A stretch of DNA of 64,000 nucleotides from the NCBI GenBank assembly GCA_020746835.1, contig JAGPNK010000003.1:2046001-2110000 (forward strand). The letters run 5' to 3'. The translations under genes were made by a program, and so were the position numbers. Source of the stretch: Stachybotrys elegans. Taxonomy: Eukaryota; Ascomycota; Sordariomycetes; Hypocreales; Stachybotryaceae. The notes beneath the pieces were generated by a model. It was not told the origin of the DNA and ran no database searches. It was given only the letters and a program-made list of their open reading frames with translations. Below are positions 36,126-46,999 of the stretch, one piece after another (the first letter of the stretch is position 1; the number at the start of each line of letters is the position of its first letter).

Positions 36126-39100
36126 TATCCTGACAGGTGCTGCTCTGGCTTGGTCTCAGAAGGCCTTTTCGAGACAGAAACGTTGGTGCTGGGCGGTGGG
36201 GAGCTTGCGCCACGTCAATAGCCCACTACTCATCGAGGAGCTGGAATCAGCTGGGCTCAGACGGCTCGGTCAAGGATGGCCTGGCTGGTGCCAAGGAACA
36301 CATTTGAGCAGGAAGCCATATGGTGTGGTGTGGTACGGTCGCTGGAACTGGAGATCTCACATTTTGCCTGGGTCTGCTGTATCCCCTATCAGGCCAGTGA
36401 GTGTTAGGATTGCCGAAATGCAGTGGCACCAGGAAGAGACCACGCTCTCTACTGTGGGCTTGACGTGTTACCAGCCTGTTGGGTCGGGTATCGAGTCGCT
36501 GGCGGTCCCTTGGAACTGGGACGACTGGGTCATGGGGAAGGGGGGGCTCCCACGGCGAAGTGATTGGATAATGCCACAGGGCGATGCTGTGATATGTATG
36601 CTTTGTGCAGGGTGCAGAGGTCATGCAGGTGGTATCACCGTCGCACTGAAGTCCTGGAGATGGTCGAGCAGGGCGTGACGAGAGAGGTGCGGATCCTCCC
36701 CCCTCCTGCTCCTTTCCCCCTTGCCCTTACGTCGGAATAGGGCGATGACCACAATGATCGACGCCAGGACTTCGCTTCCATGTTCCGCTTCTGGCCAGTG
36801 GAATCAGCTGTGCAGGGATCGGGATTGGGTGAGCTTGTGGTGAGAGGCCGGAGGGGAAGCTGTCGCCAGAGGTGCGTCGCGCCGCGCATCCCGGCAGCGT
36901 CCGGCAATGCGGTGCTGGTGCGGCAATTGAATTGAGTAAAGGTAAGGGAGACGTGACGACGTGCAGGCGGCGACGGCAACGAGTTATGGTGGTGATTGTG
37001 ATGGCCGTGATGACGGTGATGGTAATCTGACGAAACCACCCTCTGGCGCTGCATCCATTTAACTGTCCCCACCCAATTCATTTTTTAGAGGCACCGACCG
37101 AAAGCAGGTACGGTGGGAGAATACGACGCGCTCCAGGCACTGGCTGCCAATGAGATCCTGCTTGCATTTACCACCTGCGCCTACCCGATTGGGGTGTCTG
37201 TTGGTTGAGGCCTTAGTCATCGATTATCGTCATTCGGAATTTGAAGGTGAGCAGGAAAATCTCAATGCCTCAGGTCCTGAGGACTCGTCTGGTCTGGTTC
37301 TTCACATGACAATGCCGGCAGGCAGTATGCCAACGTCCTGGTAACGTTCTTTGTCGCGTCTCTTCATGCCGCCCCCATCTGCAAGTTACCTTGGCGCACA
37401 CTTGCCGGGCGGCGATATCTCAGCCAGCAGTTTGGAAACCCCCGTGGTTTAGCCATTTGCCCACGGCTAGATGATCAGATAAATGACCTTTGACCAAGCC
37501 GGTAGCGGACACGGAGAATGGCCGCCTCTTCCGGAATCGCACCACCTCGAAATTGAAGACAGTCTCGTCTCACCGGGCGCAGGTGCACGGGCTGCGCAAT
37601 CTGCAGTTCGTGGGCATGCTGCGATCCTGCAGCTAAGCGTCGTTAGACCCTCGTGAAACTGCTTCGGCTTGCTCTCTGTTGTGCTGCTGCCAGAGCAGAA
37701 GAGCCCGTTTGGAGTCGCAAATTCTCTGCAATCGTATAACCTCAGCCGCAGATCCAGTCCCATCCTTGGTCCCCTGCTCATAGCTCTCCAGTCGTTTGGC
37801 GCCGAAGGCAATCGGACGGGCAGGCATACAGAGGGAGAGACATGCCCTGGTTTGCCGCCTTCAGATGTCTCTTCTCAGGGTTCAGAAGGCCAGCATCTGG
37901 GGTCCCTGTGCCATCTAGCGCTACCGAGCAGAGTGCTCCGAACAGCCCCGGCAGCCGAAGCAGACAGGGTACGCTGTGTCAGATCCCAGGCTCTGCCATC
38001 CATCGCCTAAGCATAGCGAGGCCCATCGTCATCGTAAGGGTACAGCATCACAATAGCCTTATAGCGACGAGGATAGCTGCATCCTCGCTTAAAGCTTTCA
38101 TAGCGCCCCGGCCGAGGGCGTGAATCCAGTACGGCGCTCGCATCTTTTTCCTCTTCTCCCTTACCTCCCTGCAGCTAGAGGCAACACGATGCTTTGACTC
38201 CCGGGCACCACAATCGAAGCCACGCCTAGGCATCAGCTCCCCAAGCTCGGGTGCCCCGTGCCCCTGGGCGCAACTGTTGGCGCAACGCCGCCTTTTGACT
38301 TGTCATGAGCTACCGAGCCCAGCTCATTTGTGGAGCCATTTGCGAGCCCTGGTCGCAGGTAGGGATGCCCCATGGATCTGCGACAGGCATTCCCTTGGTT
38401 TACGGCCCGAAGCCGTCATCCACACGCCACGAGTTCCCCAAGCATGCCTCGTCCCAGTCCCATATCATATTCTTGGGAAGAGAAAGATGTTCATCCAGAG
38501 TCAAGGATGCTATGATCTTAATCTTATGCCACTCCCATCATGCTTGGTTCGTTCCTCTTGCCCTTTGGTCTTGCATGCGCGCTCAGAATAAGCCACATGT
38601 GGGAACCCCTATGTGATCTGCTGCTCGGGCTACCCTATACTACCAGGTGCCGCTTCTGGCTTCCAGTTCATCACTGATATTACATGCGCAGCAGTGCAGG
38701 TCCTTCGAATGGACTCTTGTAATATTTGGCTCTATTCCAGTACTACATGCGTTGCATGTAATCTGCTTCCCACAGATATCTAGTGAAGCCGGGCGTGCGT
38801 CGCCCATTTATTTTGCCCAGTTAATCGGCAACGAAGGTGCCCGCGCTTGTATGACAACCGTGGATACGTTCTTTATGCTCTCGACATATCACTATACAGA
38901 CACGGAGCAAATTATTCTTGGTAGGTTTCTTATCTAGATCAAAGATGATTCTGATATGAGAAGTGGTATCGAAGCCACCAGGTCAAGGTTGGCATTGGAT
39001 TTGTCATATGGAGCAAGATGTCGAATTCCTGGATCCCCAGCATGTAATGATCGGTTAACTACACATTATCAACGCTGAGCCGAATTTAGATACAGCGATA

Positions 39101-39976
39101 GTGATTCATGCAAGACAGCCCTCAGTTCCGCGGCGCGATGTGTGGGATTCGATGGATCTTGCCCTGTCACCTGGAGGCTATGTCCATGGAGACGTATCTA
39201 AGATACGAGGGACCTCATCGTCACAGCCAGCCCCCATCTCGCGATTTCAGAAATACACACACACCCCCCCCCTCATCGTCACAAACAGTAGAAACTGTCA
39301 CAGTGATTATCTCGGCCTTACAAAGCAACGATCAAGCCGCATCTGCCAGCAGGACGTCCGGCTCGCTGCCTGCCGGGAGGCATGATTCCGGACGTCACAC
39401 GATCACTCTGCCAGCACTCGATTGCATAAGGCCGAGACCATCACGTACAAATCGACAATATGTATGTAGAAGGAATCCCTGTGCGTGGATCAAGTGATCA
39501 GCAGCTCGCATCCGTGATCCCCGCCGGGCTGAACGGTGGCCAATGAGGTCACCAGTCCACCCGCATCTCATCGGAGGACGAGGAGTCTGGCAGCGGCAAA
39601 TGTTATCTTCTTCCTCGGCCTCATCGCGCGCGCGTATGACTGGCTATGACTGCAATGCTAACTGCTGATCCGCACACCTCACCCACCCTCCTCATGGGTG
39701 TTTCTTTTTCCCCATCGCAGCGACATCCGAGGCAGCCGAGAAAGTTACGTGGTATCCAAGACGCCAGCTCTTCATCATCGTCATCTTCTTCACGTTCTTC
39801 TTGCACACCAGCCTTCGGGCGTGCCATGTCTCATTCTTCTGCACAGGCAACATACACAACTGTGAGACAGGCCTGTCAGACTTGCGTATGAGCGTTGAAC
39901 ATGATATGCGTGTCCAGGGACGCCACGTCGACTACTGTGGGATTTGCACAGGAAAAGCAAAAAGCATTGAAAAAGA

Positions 39977-39990
39977 GGGGGGGGGGGGGG
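39977..39990 (+). repeat. Poly-G tract, 14 G
   Basis: Fourteen consecutive G, same strand as the two tracts to the left. Confidence 0.95.
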
Positions 39991-41052
39991 CAAAACCATT
40001 CTTTTCCCAATTCACACATTGCTGCATGTGATAAGTCGTCTTTCGCCCATCCACCCCTCGGACTCGGAGTGCAGTCATGATCCCGACAAGCATGTTTCAG
40101 GACTTACCGCCATGCGCTGCTGTCGTTGAGTATGGGTTAAATTCGCTCACCGCAACGTCCATTTCATCCTCCCTCGACAAGACGGACTGAGGGGAAAGAA
40201 GCCCATCCAACATCTGACAACAGAATGGTGCCCATGGCGATGCCCAACGGTTGGTATCGTACGCTAGGCGATGAACTATTATTACCACGCTGTCTGGTTT
40301 CAGCCACATCCTCTCTGGTCGGTGGCCAAAGCGCTCGTATAAACAGCAAATAAACATGAGATGTGTTTGAGCACTGGTTCTAGACCCTAGCTTGAGGGCC
40401 CCTGGGGTTCGCACGCTCGACAAACCCTGACCTGGCCATGAATCTGAGTGCTGGAATTCAAACATTTCAGCGTGCGGCCCGATGCCAACATACGGGCCGT
40501 GTCTTATTACCTGTTGCTTGAGTGCTGGTAAGGATAGGAGGGGGAGCAGGTCTGATTAGCTGTGTCTGGGGGAGAAAAAAGTCCGATTCTGAATTGCATG
40601 GGAAAGGTGATATCTCTAATTAGGGACTGGATGAGATGTTTAATTGGGTAAAATAACATTCATGGGGTTTTTAGATGGCAATCTGTGGCCAGGACACGGT
40701 TTGGAAATGCGTGAAAGGGGGCTGGGTTAGAACTGTGCGGGTTATTGTCACTCCAAAGTTACCCATCGTGATAGAAGAAGCCAATTTTTTAACATGGATA
40801 GGACAGTTTCTTCACTTACATACCTCGCGTCATTATCACTTATTACCGTTTCCTTCATCAACATATTCTTCGGGGAACCATACAGTTCTCAAACAACCCA
40901 TTTCCATAGCTCTTGACGTAGACGCAGTTGATGGATGACCTGAAATTCGCCACGCAAACTCACAAGTCAGCCTCTTCTTCATGACATTAGGCAGGAGACT
41001 TGAGCCAGCATGCTTCGAATGGGAGAAACCTGGGTTAGTGGGGAGCTCTTAC

Positions 41053-42066
41053 TTGCACCACTCTGTAGAGTACTCTTCTCTTCTCCACCCTTCTCGCAAA
41101 GTCAACCGCTTCGATGACGTCGACCTCGAATAGAGGTGAGATCTGCTGCAGGTCCGCGAGAGAGAGGTCAGAAATAGTGATAACACCCTTCTCGGTTCTG
41201 TGAACGACGGGGCCGGCAATTCAGTGGGCCAGGTCGTAGTGAACGCTTTTGAGAGTTGGTCAGTCGGAAAAATCAGTTACGAGTATGTCGACCGTTAGAG
41301 TAGCCTTCGTCTTGTCGGCGTGGAGCTCAAGAGAGCTGGTGACACTAATGATGCTGGCTAGACAGCGAGGGGCCGGCTTGAGCAGGTCAAAGTCTTCGGC
41401 GCCTCTTGGGGATCCTCATTATGAGTAGTAGTGCTCGTGAATCCCCCAAAGAATCCGAAGGCCTGTGATTGTTAGAGTTTGTCGACATCCAGCGGCTGTG
41501 CCACTAATCTGGCTCTGGACGCATCCAGCGTTTCCACGGATCACACCCCTATTGACTGAGCCTAGGGCCCCTTGGATACAGACCAGTGACTTCGAGAGGC
41601 TCGGGTAAGTGATAAGGAGGCTGAGTAGAGACTCGTTTCTCGATATCCTAATGCCTCTGGAAGTCGCCCAAGGGGAATCTGGTATGATCTTGGCCTCATT
41701 CAGACGCCGAAACCGCCCCTTGATGAGGTTTGCAATGTTGACAAGCTGCTCGGTAGCCCAGGGGCTTATGTCGGTCGCGACTTGGGCATTGCAGGATCGG
41801 CCAATGTGAAGTTTTCTGGAGGGCGAGTCGATGAGCTCGGCAAGGTGGCGCTCGGTGGCGGTGTGGACGGCGAAGGGTGCCCGCTTCTACTGCTGCTCAA
41901 CCTGCTCGAGCCTGTCGAGCTTCTGCTCATCAACAGAGCGGATACTAAGCTTGTGGAAGACCTTCAGCTAGGTCCACTGGTCGGCTTTGAGGAGGGTTTC
42001 GGCAAAGGAAATGGAGTCGTTGAACTTGGAGATCAGGTCGTCGACTGTACCTGGGTCGATGAGTAT
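41053..42066 (-). pseudogene. Argininosuccinate-lyase-like pseudogene
   Basis: Reading the minus strand in one frame from about 42066 gives SKFNDSISFAETLLKAD, then VHTATERHLAELID, KLHIGRSCNAQVATDISPW and, near the left end, LSLADLQQISPLFEVDVIEA followed by VEKR. These correspond to landmarks of argininosuccinate lyase: the N-terminal helix, HTANERRL, KLHTGRSRNDQVATD and the C-terminal SPLF-DV block. Six in-frame stops interrupt it (41968-41970, 41887-41889, 41416-41418 with 41419-41421, 41260-41262, 41221-41223), all in the same frame. The signature loop GSxxMPxKxN is not visible, and the spacing between blocks is about 90 residues shorter than in intact enzymes, so there is probably an internal deletion. 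It cannot make a working enzyme, and may derive from a paralogue rather than the arginine-pathway gene. Confidence 0.78.
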
Positions 42067-42454
42067 GGGAGTACGGATAGAGGGTCAATCATTTCTCACC
42101 CTTGATCCCACTGCCCCGGAGGAGCGTGGAAGCGCTGAACTCAATGATTGCGGCTGCAGGAAGCTGTGTGCAGGACCGATTTGTGTGATTGCGGTGACAA
42201 TTTCGTCGTGACGCGTGCTTCAGAAGCTGGCGCCACGAATTGCACAGCGTTGGTTTGAGGTTTTAGCGACTGGCTGACCGTTCATTGGGGCCAAGCCGCC
42301 GTGTTTGCCACGGCACTCGCATTTCGCTGTCAAAGGTAATATTGCTTGGATTCCTCGCCGCGAGTCTGTGTTCCTACCAGCATCAAGGGTGCTCCCCACA
42401 AATCGTCTCGTCATAAATTGAACTAATTACGACATGATCTCCAAGGAAATAACT
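42067..42454. other. Spacer between lyase pseudogene and tRNA gene
   Basis: About 390 bp. It may hold the decayed 5' end of the lyase-like gene on the minus strand, but no further matching block is recognisable. Confidence 0.4.
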
Positions 42455-42526
42455 GGTTTCGTGGTCTAACGGTCATGACTGCGGATTCTGATTCCGCCAG
42501 CGAGGGTTCGACTCCCTCCGAGACCT
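42455..42526 (+). tRNA. tRNA-Gln (anticodon CTG)
   Basis: Acceptor stem GGTTTCG pairs with CGAGACC (one G-U). The anticodon arm is GCGGA-TTCTGAT-TCCGC, with anticodon CTG at loop positions 3-5, reading CAG (Gln). The T arm is GAGGG-TTCGACT-CCCTC. Internal A and B boxes (TGGTCTAACGG, GGTTCGACTCC) are present. There is no intron; the discriminator base is T. Confidence 0.97.
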
Positions 42527-42530
42527 TTAC

Positions 42531-42534
42531 TTTT
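42531..42534 (+). terminator. Pol III terminator of tRNA-Gln
   Basis: TTTT four bases after the discriminator base. Confidence 0.75.
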
Positions 42535-44108
42535 GCCGTTGCGAAAGCCGTTTTCATTTTTGATCCCCGATACTCAAACCTGTTTTTCTCTCCTCTCTGC
42601 TTTTCTAATATGTTGTCGATTTTTTTATGTAAACACCAAACCTATCTCTACCACGCAAACGTGAACCACTAGAAACCGCCGTAACTGGTTTTTTCTGCAT
42701 CTCGCCGGTTGGACTATCGCCGGGTAGCTGTGCACGTCTATGCTAGGGTGTGTCCATCTTCGAACATGCTGTATCGCGTTCCCTATCCGTCCCGATATCA
42801 CGGGTGGCCGTGGGAGCATTTTGTCCCGGTTCAGGAGGCTCAAGAACCTTTGATACGTCCCCGTTGAGAAGTCAGCCGCCGAGAGAGGCTCATCCTTGAA
42901 GATACATCCCTGGCTTGGACTTACTATACAAAGATAATCCACTCCCACCTCCGCTAGACAGAGTTGAAGTTGACTTACACGGTGATGCCAGTATCCGCTT
43001 CCAATCAGGTGCTAGGACCTAGCAGCCTGGAATATGAAAGCATTGGGTGGGTTCTGATATTCTTTCTCATACGCATTTGTTTCTCTTTGCTACCCTTGGT
43101 TTGCGACTTCTGGGCGAGCAATGGGTGATGTAAATCTGAAAGTACATATGCGACGACGGTGGCATCATTCGGCAGAGGCGATGAAGTTAGCCGCCTCCTT
43201 TTCGTCCACGAAATATATGATTTGGACATCGACATAATACAGGCTGTCAGAGCTGCTAGCCCTTCATCTACACTATCTCTCAAACAAATCCTACTGCAAC
43301 CCCGTTGGTACATCTGCCACTCCCACAATCTTCTTCCCTTCTTTTTCTTCGTTTCGCAGGCCCAGGGCTTCCCGTGCTCCGTGCGTGCACCTGTCGGCCG
43401 GCACAAGACGGCCAGCACCCTCGCACTGGCCTCTTTTTATCTTCTTCACCTCCGTCACCTCCGTCTTCTCTGTCCCACTTCTCCGTCACGCACCCGGATT
43501 CCTTGTGCTCTTCTTCCAAGGCAACAGCCTTCTCCTCCTCCTAGGGCTGCATCTTCCTCTGCTTTTATCCCTCAGCACGCTCTGCTATTTCGTCCCCGCC
43601 TTCTTCTTTTCTTTCGCTTCCTTATTCTTTTTCTTCTCTCTTCCACTCACTTACATCTTAATTCTCCCCCACCTATCTAGCTTTTCCTTCTTCTTCCTCT
43701 TCTTCTTCTTCCTATTCTTCTTCCTTCTCGCTCTTCTTCCACCCTTCACACTTCGTCGCCTTCTCTCAACTTCAACCACTCCCAACCCCAGCTAGCTGCT
43801 CTCGGGCTTGCACCACCCATCCTCTCTTTAACCTCTACATCCCTTGCACATCCATTTGGCCAACTGCCTTTCCATCGCTCTGCTTAGCACCCGCTCAATC
43901 ATACACCAGAGCTTCGCAGCAGGTCGCTTGCAACGAGCTTTTCTTCACACACCCACCGCGCTCAGCATATCCAAGCACTGTCAGCCCACCTTATGAAGTG
44001 TCTCTTAACTTCTAGGCTTCGAAGCTTTCTCTATACTCCGGTAAGCCAAGGCAAAGCCGCCATGCCTAGTTGCTGTGACCATCAATTAACACCATAAAGC
44101 CAGGCAAT
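42535..44108. other. Pyrimidine-rich upstream region and leader with probable 5' UTR intron
   Basis: From about 43310 to 43800 the plus strand is strongly C/T-rich, with long TTC/CTT runs near 43690-43730. It is a common fungal promoter/leader composition that also opens spurious frames. Immediately before the next ATG a probable leader intron spans 44041-44103: GTAAGC donor, TTAAC branch-like site, CCAG acceptor. It would remove an upstream ATG at 44061. Confidence 0.55.
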
Positions 44109-45104
44109 ATGATGGATAATGAGGAAAGGGCCAATCTCCTCCGCCGCCCTCCTGCATTCATAGGGAAAGACGACGACGAGAAGCGCTGGTACAACACGGC
44201 CTGCGAGATCTGGAAGCACGAAGTGCCCAAATGGCCAATTGACGAGATCCGCTGCTTCAAGAGGACAGTTGAGCGCATGACAAGAGGAACGAAGCACAGC
44301 CACAATACCTGGAACCATAAAATCTCGGTGGAAGCCAAGGCGTGTCCCATGTGGGCTCATCTGACGTGCCTCAAAATCATGTTCGGCGGATGGGAAACGC
44401 TCAAGGGTCGCAAGATTGGGGCCTGTTTCCGCGACGCCTTCCCCGACCACGATTTGCGCAGAAACGAAATCAACCAGCTGAAGCCTGATGGTACCCCAGC
44501 ACTACGAACTACCCACACGGCTGCCGAGCCCTCTGGCCCATCGAAGCGAGCGCGGCCTGTGACCAAGGACGTCGCAGGCCAAGACGAAATGGAGAACGGC
44601 GAGGACGAAGACGACGGGGAAGAAGATAGCGACGACCAGGAGGAGACTGTCGTGACAAAGCGCCGGAAGTTATCGGACAGGGTGCCTGCGATTCAGCTTC
44701 CGGCCAGGCAGTTCAGTCAGGCGACAAGACTCCCGATTCTTTCGTCGGCCCCAACAACGCAGTTTCACGCACCCACTACGACCACATCGCAGTTCGCCCA
44801 CTATCTACCACCAAATTCGGGCGTCAAAGTTGAATCCATCGAGACTGATAGCAAAATGGCGCCCTCATTCTACCAGAGTACAGCCCAGAACCCCGATGCA
44901 AAGCAGGTTCTGGAGGCAAAGCTACAGAACTTGAAGAACGATCTGCTATATTCAGAGGGAGTCCATGAGGCTCAGGGCAGGTCGGACAGCGCCATGGCTT
45001 CCATTCTGGCGCATGCTCAGCGCAAGAACCTGAAGCAGATGGTGGGAACCGTTGACGAGATTTTAGGGGTCCTCAAGATGGGATTCCGGGGCCAGGAGTC
45101 TTAA
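44109..45104 (+). CDS. Unknown acidic, probably nuclear protein, 331 aa
   Basis: A single coding exon; ATG 44109 is followed by another ATG, so translation may start at either. Function not recognised. Residues 20-125 look folded and conserved-like, rich in Trp/Cys/His (RWYNTACEIWKHEVPKWP, HNTWNHKISVEAKACPMW, IMFGGWETLKGRKIG). Next come a basic patch (SKRARP), an acidic run (about residues 160-180, Glu/Asp) and a bipartite-like KRRKL, which fits nuclear location. The last 70 residues can form an amphipathic helix or coiled coil (LEAKLQNLKNDLLYSEG ... NLKQMVGTVDEILGVLKMG). The layout (folded N-terminal half, acidic linker, C-terminal helix) would suit a chromatin or transcription cofactor, but that is inference. 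A probable 63-nt intron lies in the leader. Confidence 0.75.
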   Translation: MMDNEERANLLRRPPAFIGKDDDEKRWYNTACEIWKHEVPKWPIDEIRCFKRTVERMTRGTKHSHNTWNHKISVEAKACPMWAHLTCLKIMFGGWETLKGRKIGACFRDAFPDHDLRRNEINQLKPDGTPALRTTHTAAEPSGPSKRARPVTKDVAGQDEMENGEDEDDGEEDSDDQEETVVTKRRKLSDRVPAIQLPARQFSQATRLPILSSAPTTQFHAPTTTTSQFAHYLPPNSGVKVESIETDSKMAPSFYQSTAQNPDAKQVLEAKLQNLKNDLLYSEGVHEAQGRSDSAMASILAHAQRKNLKQMVGTVDEILGVLKMGFRGQES

Positions 45105-45799
45105 GGATGGGTGAATTGAATAGTTTGGTATCGGGATGTTTGGGATGGCAACGACATCATATCGTCACTAGCTTTGCTTGCTTGGGTGCAGAAGGAGTTG
45201 TGGGTTTATATATCTGATGGCAACATGGACACGGAGGCACAGGGCAAGGGTTTTCTACCATGGTTTACTTTATTTCTTCTTCTTCAAAAGGTTGCTTCTG
45301 GGAAATATTCTATTTGCTTGGGGTTGGAGGATGGAAATCAAGATACTGAAATCACTACCATATTTTGCTCCCATGACACCAGAAACTTGCATGTAAATTT
45401 ACCAAGCAGCTTACAAGCCATTGACATGTTAATCAAGGTCAACAACCCGATATGAGAAAAATAAGAATAGTAAAAAATGAAAAAAAATAAAACATACATC
45501 GCTTTGTAGGACACGATGCTGTGAAGCATGTCTAACGTCATCAATGGTACAGAACACACGCCATCGTGGGGTTTCAGGCCGTTTGACTCACGCCGAGAAT
45601 TCTGTGGGTCATGTATCCCCGAATAGGCAACTTCAGATGAGCTGACGGAGCACTCAATAGTTCTGGCGGAGCAAGGTGAGGGGTTTGACAGTTTACACTC
45701 TTCAGGGCATTGTCCGCTCTAATGTAAGTACATATTGTCGGATCATGTGCTAGCCAAGCCACAATCGTCTCCCTCCCTTCCAACATATTTGTCGTGACC
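45105..45799. other. Intergenic region
   Basis: About 700 bp, AT-rich in the middle with an A-rich stretch near 45465-45490. No gene is seen. It serves as 3' UTR of the upstream gene and promoter of the peptidase gene on the same strand. Confidence 0.55.
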
Positions 45800-46999
45800 A
45801 TGGACCCAAGCAGCCGTCAAACACCAAGCACAGGCCGCGGCAGGCTGAGAGAGGTTGTTCCCGGTGTTCATCTGGGGGCTTGGAAACCTGGCCCCAAGAA
45901 CTCATTGACCGATGTCCCCGGCGTCTTGGCGCACACCGTCACGCTCCGAGAGCAGGACGGGAACGTGAACACGGGCATCACCACAATCTTGCCGCGCAGG
46001 GACTGGTTTAGCAAAGCCTGCCACGCGGGCATCTTCAGACTCAATGGATCGGGAGAGCTCACGGGGGCGCACTGGATAGAGGAGACGGGCCTCTTGCACT
46101 CGCCCATCGTCATCACCAACAGCTTTTCCGTGGGGCCATGCTATACGGGCATCCTCAAGTATGCAATTGAGAAATACGGGCAGGGTGAGGAAGGCATCGA
46201 TTGGTTCATCTTGGCCGTCGTCGCTGAGACGTTTGATGGGCATCTCAATGATCTCTCGCGGTTTGCCGTCACCCCGGAGCACGTCATGGAGAGCATCGCC
46301 CAGGCGTCGTCGGCCCCCGTTCCTGAGGGCAATGTCGGCGGAGGTACGGGAATGCTGTGCCAAGGCTTCAAAGGAGGAACAGGCTCGAGCAGCCGGGTGG
46401 TGCCAGGCGCTGGAGAAGCCGGTACCTACACAGTCGCAGCCCTAGTACAGGCCAACTACGGACGGCTGCAGCATCTGCACATATCTGGGGTACCTGTCGG
46501 GCGCATCTTACAGCAGCAGACAGCCCACGACGCAGCCGCCGTGGCGCAGCAGGCGGCATACGATGCAGTCAAGGACACCAAGGACGGCTCCATCATTGTA
46601 ATCCTGGCAACGGACGCACCATTGCTTCCCATCCAGCTGCAACGGCTTGCGAAGCGAGCAACCCTGGGGCTGGCACGCGTGGGAGGCTACGCGCACAACC
46701 AGTCGGGCGACATCTTCCTGGCCTTCTCGACGGCGCACGAAATCGCCGTGCAGAAAGACGCGGACCGGTACAAGCCCGAGACGGAGGAGGCGCACAAGGT
46801 CAACGACCTGGGCATCACGGGCCTGCTGGAGGCGGCGGCGGACGTGACCGAAGAGGCCATCTACAACGCGCTGTGCATGGCGCAGACCATGACGGGCTTC
46901 AAGGGCAGGACGGTGGAGGCGCTGCCGCTGGACAAGGTCAGGGACATCATGGCGAGATACCAGGAGACGGAGCGAGTCTGCGTCGCGGGCACGACGTGA
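45800..46999 (+). CDS. DmpA/P1-family (S58) self-processing aminopeptidase
   Basis: Intronless, 399 aa, starting at ATG 45800 (CGTGACC-ATG-G). The fold signature is clear: NSLTDVPGVLAHTVTL and NTGITTILPR at the N-terminus, then ETFDGHLNDLSRF, EGNVGGGTGMLCQGFKGGTG, TVAALVQANYGR, DGSIIVILATDAPL and HNQSGDIFLAFST. In DmpA-type N-terminal-nucleophile hydrolases the precursor cuts itself before a Ser that then becomes the nucleophile. Here the equivalent is Gly263/Ser264 in DGSIIV, giving an alpha chain of 263 and a beta chain of 136 residues, close to the bacterial DmpA sizes. Bacterial members release N-terminal L-amino acids, D-Ala amides/esters or beta-amino acids; the fungal substrate is unknown. 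No signal peptide is seen, so it is probably cytosolic. The C-terminal end (CVAGTT) is unremarkable. Confidence 0.93.
   Translation: MDPSSRQTPSTGRGRLREVVPGVHLGAWKPGPKNSLTDVPGVLAHTVTLREQDGNVNTGITTILPRRDWFSKACHAGIFRLNGSGELTGAHWIEETGLLHSPIVITNSFSVGPCYTGILKYAIEKYGQGEEGIDWFILAVVAETFDGHLNDLSRFAVTPEHVMESIAQASSAPVPEGNVGGGTGMLCQGFKGGTGSSSRVVPGAGEAGTYTVAALVQANYGRLQHLHISGVPVGRILQQQTAHDAAAVAQQAAYDAVKDTKDGSIIVILATDAPLLPIQLQRLAKRATLGLARVGGYAHNQSGDIFLAFSTAHEIAVQKDADRYKPETEEAHKVNDLGITGLLEAAADVTEEAIYNALCMAQTMTGFKGRTVEALPLDKVRDIMARYQETERVCVAGTT

Larger units (their letters stand above)
29667..41052. other. Very long gene-free region upstream of the Medusa gene
   Basis: About 11.4 kb with no gene I can support on either strand. 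The longest open frame (32569-33540, plus) has the Ser/Pro/Arg/Cys/His-rich, motif-free composition of chance translation, and frames overlap on both strands throughout. Contents seen: three poly-G tracts of 14-16, an A-rich purine tract at 31664-31701, and a pyrimidine/CAT-rich stretch near 33180-33220. A long Medusa leader or promoter is likely to occupy the left part. Distal non-coding RNA genes cannot be judged by eye. Confidence 0.5.

Noticed and set aside
41782..42105. 107-codon plus-strand frame
   Set aside because: It is antisense to the lyase-like pseudogene, whose minus-strand translation is the meaningful one.
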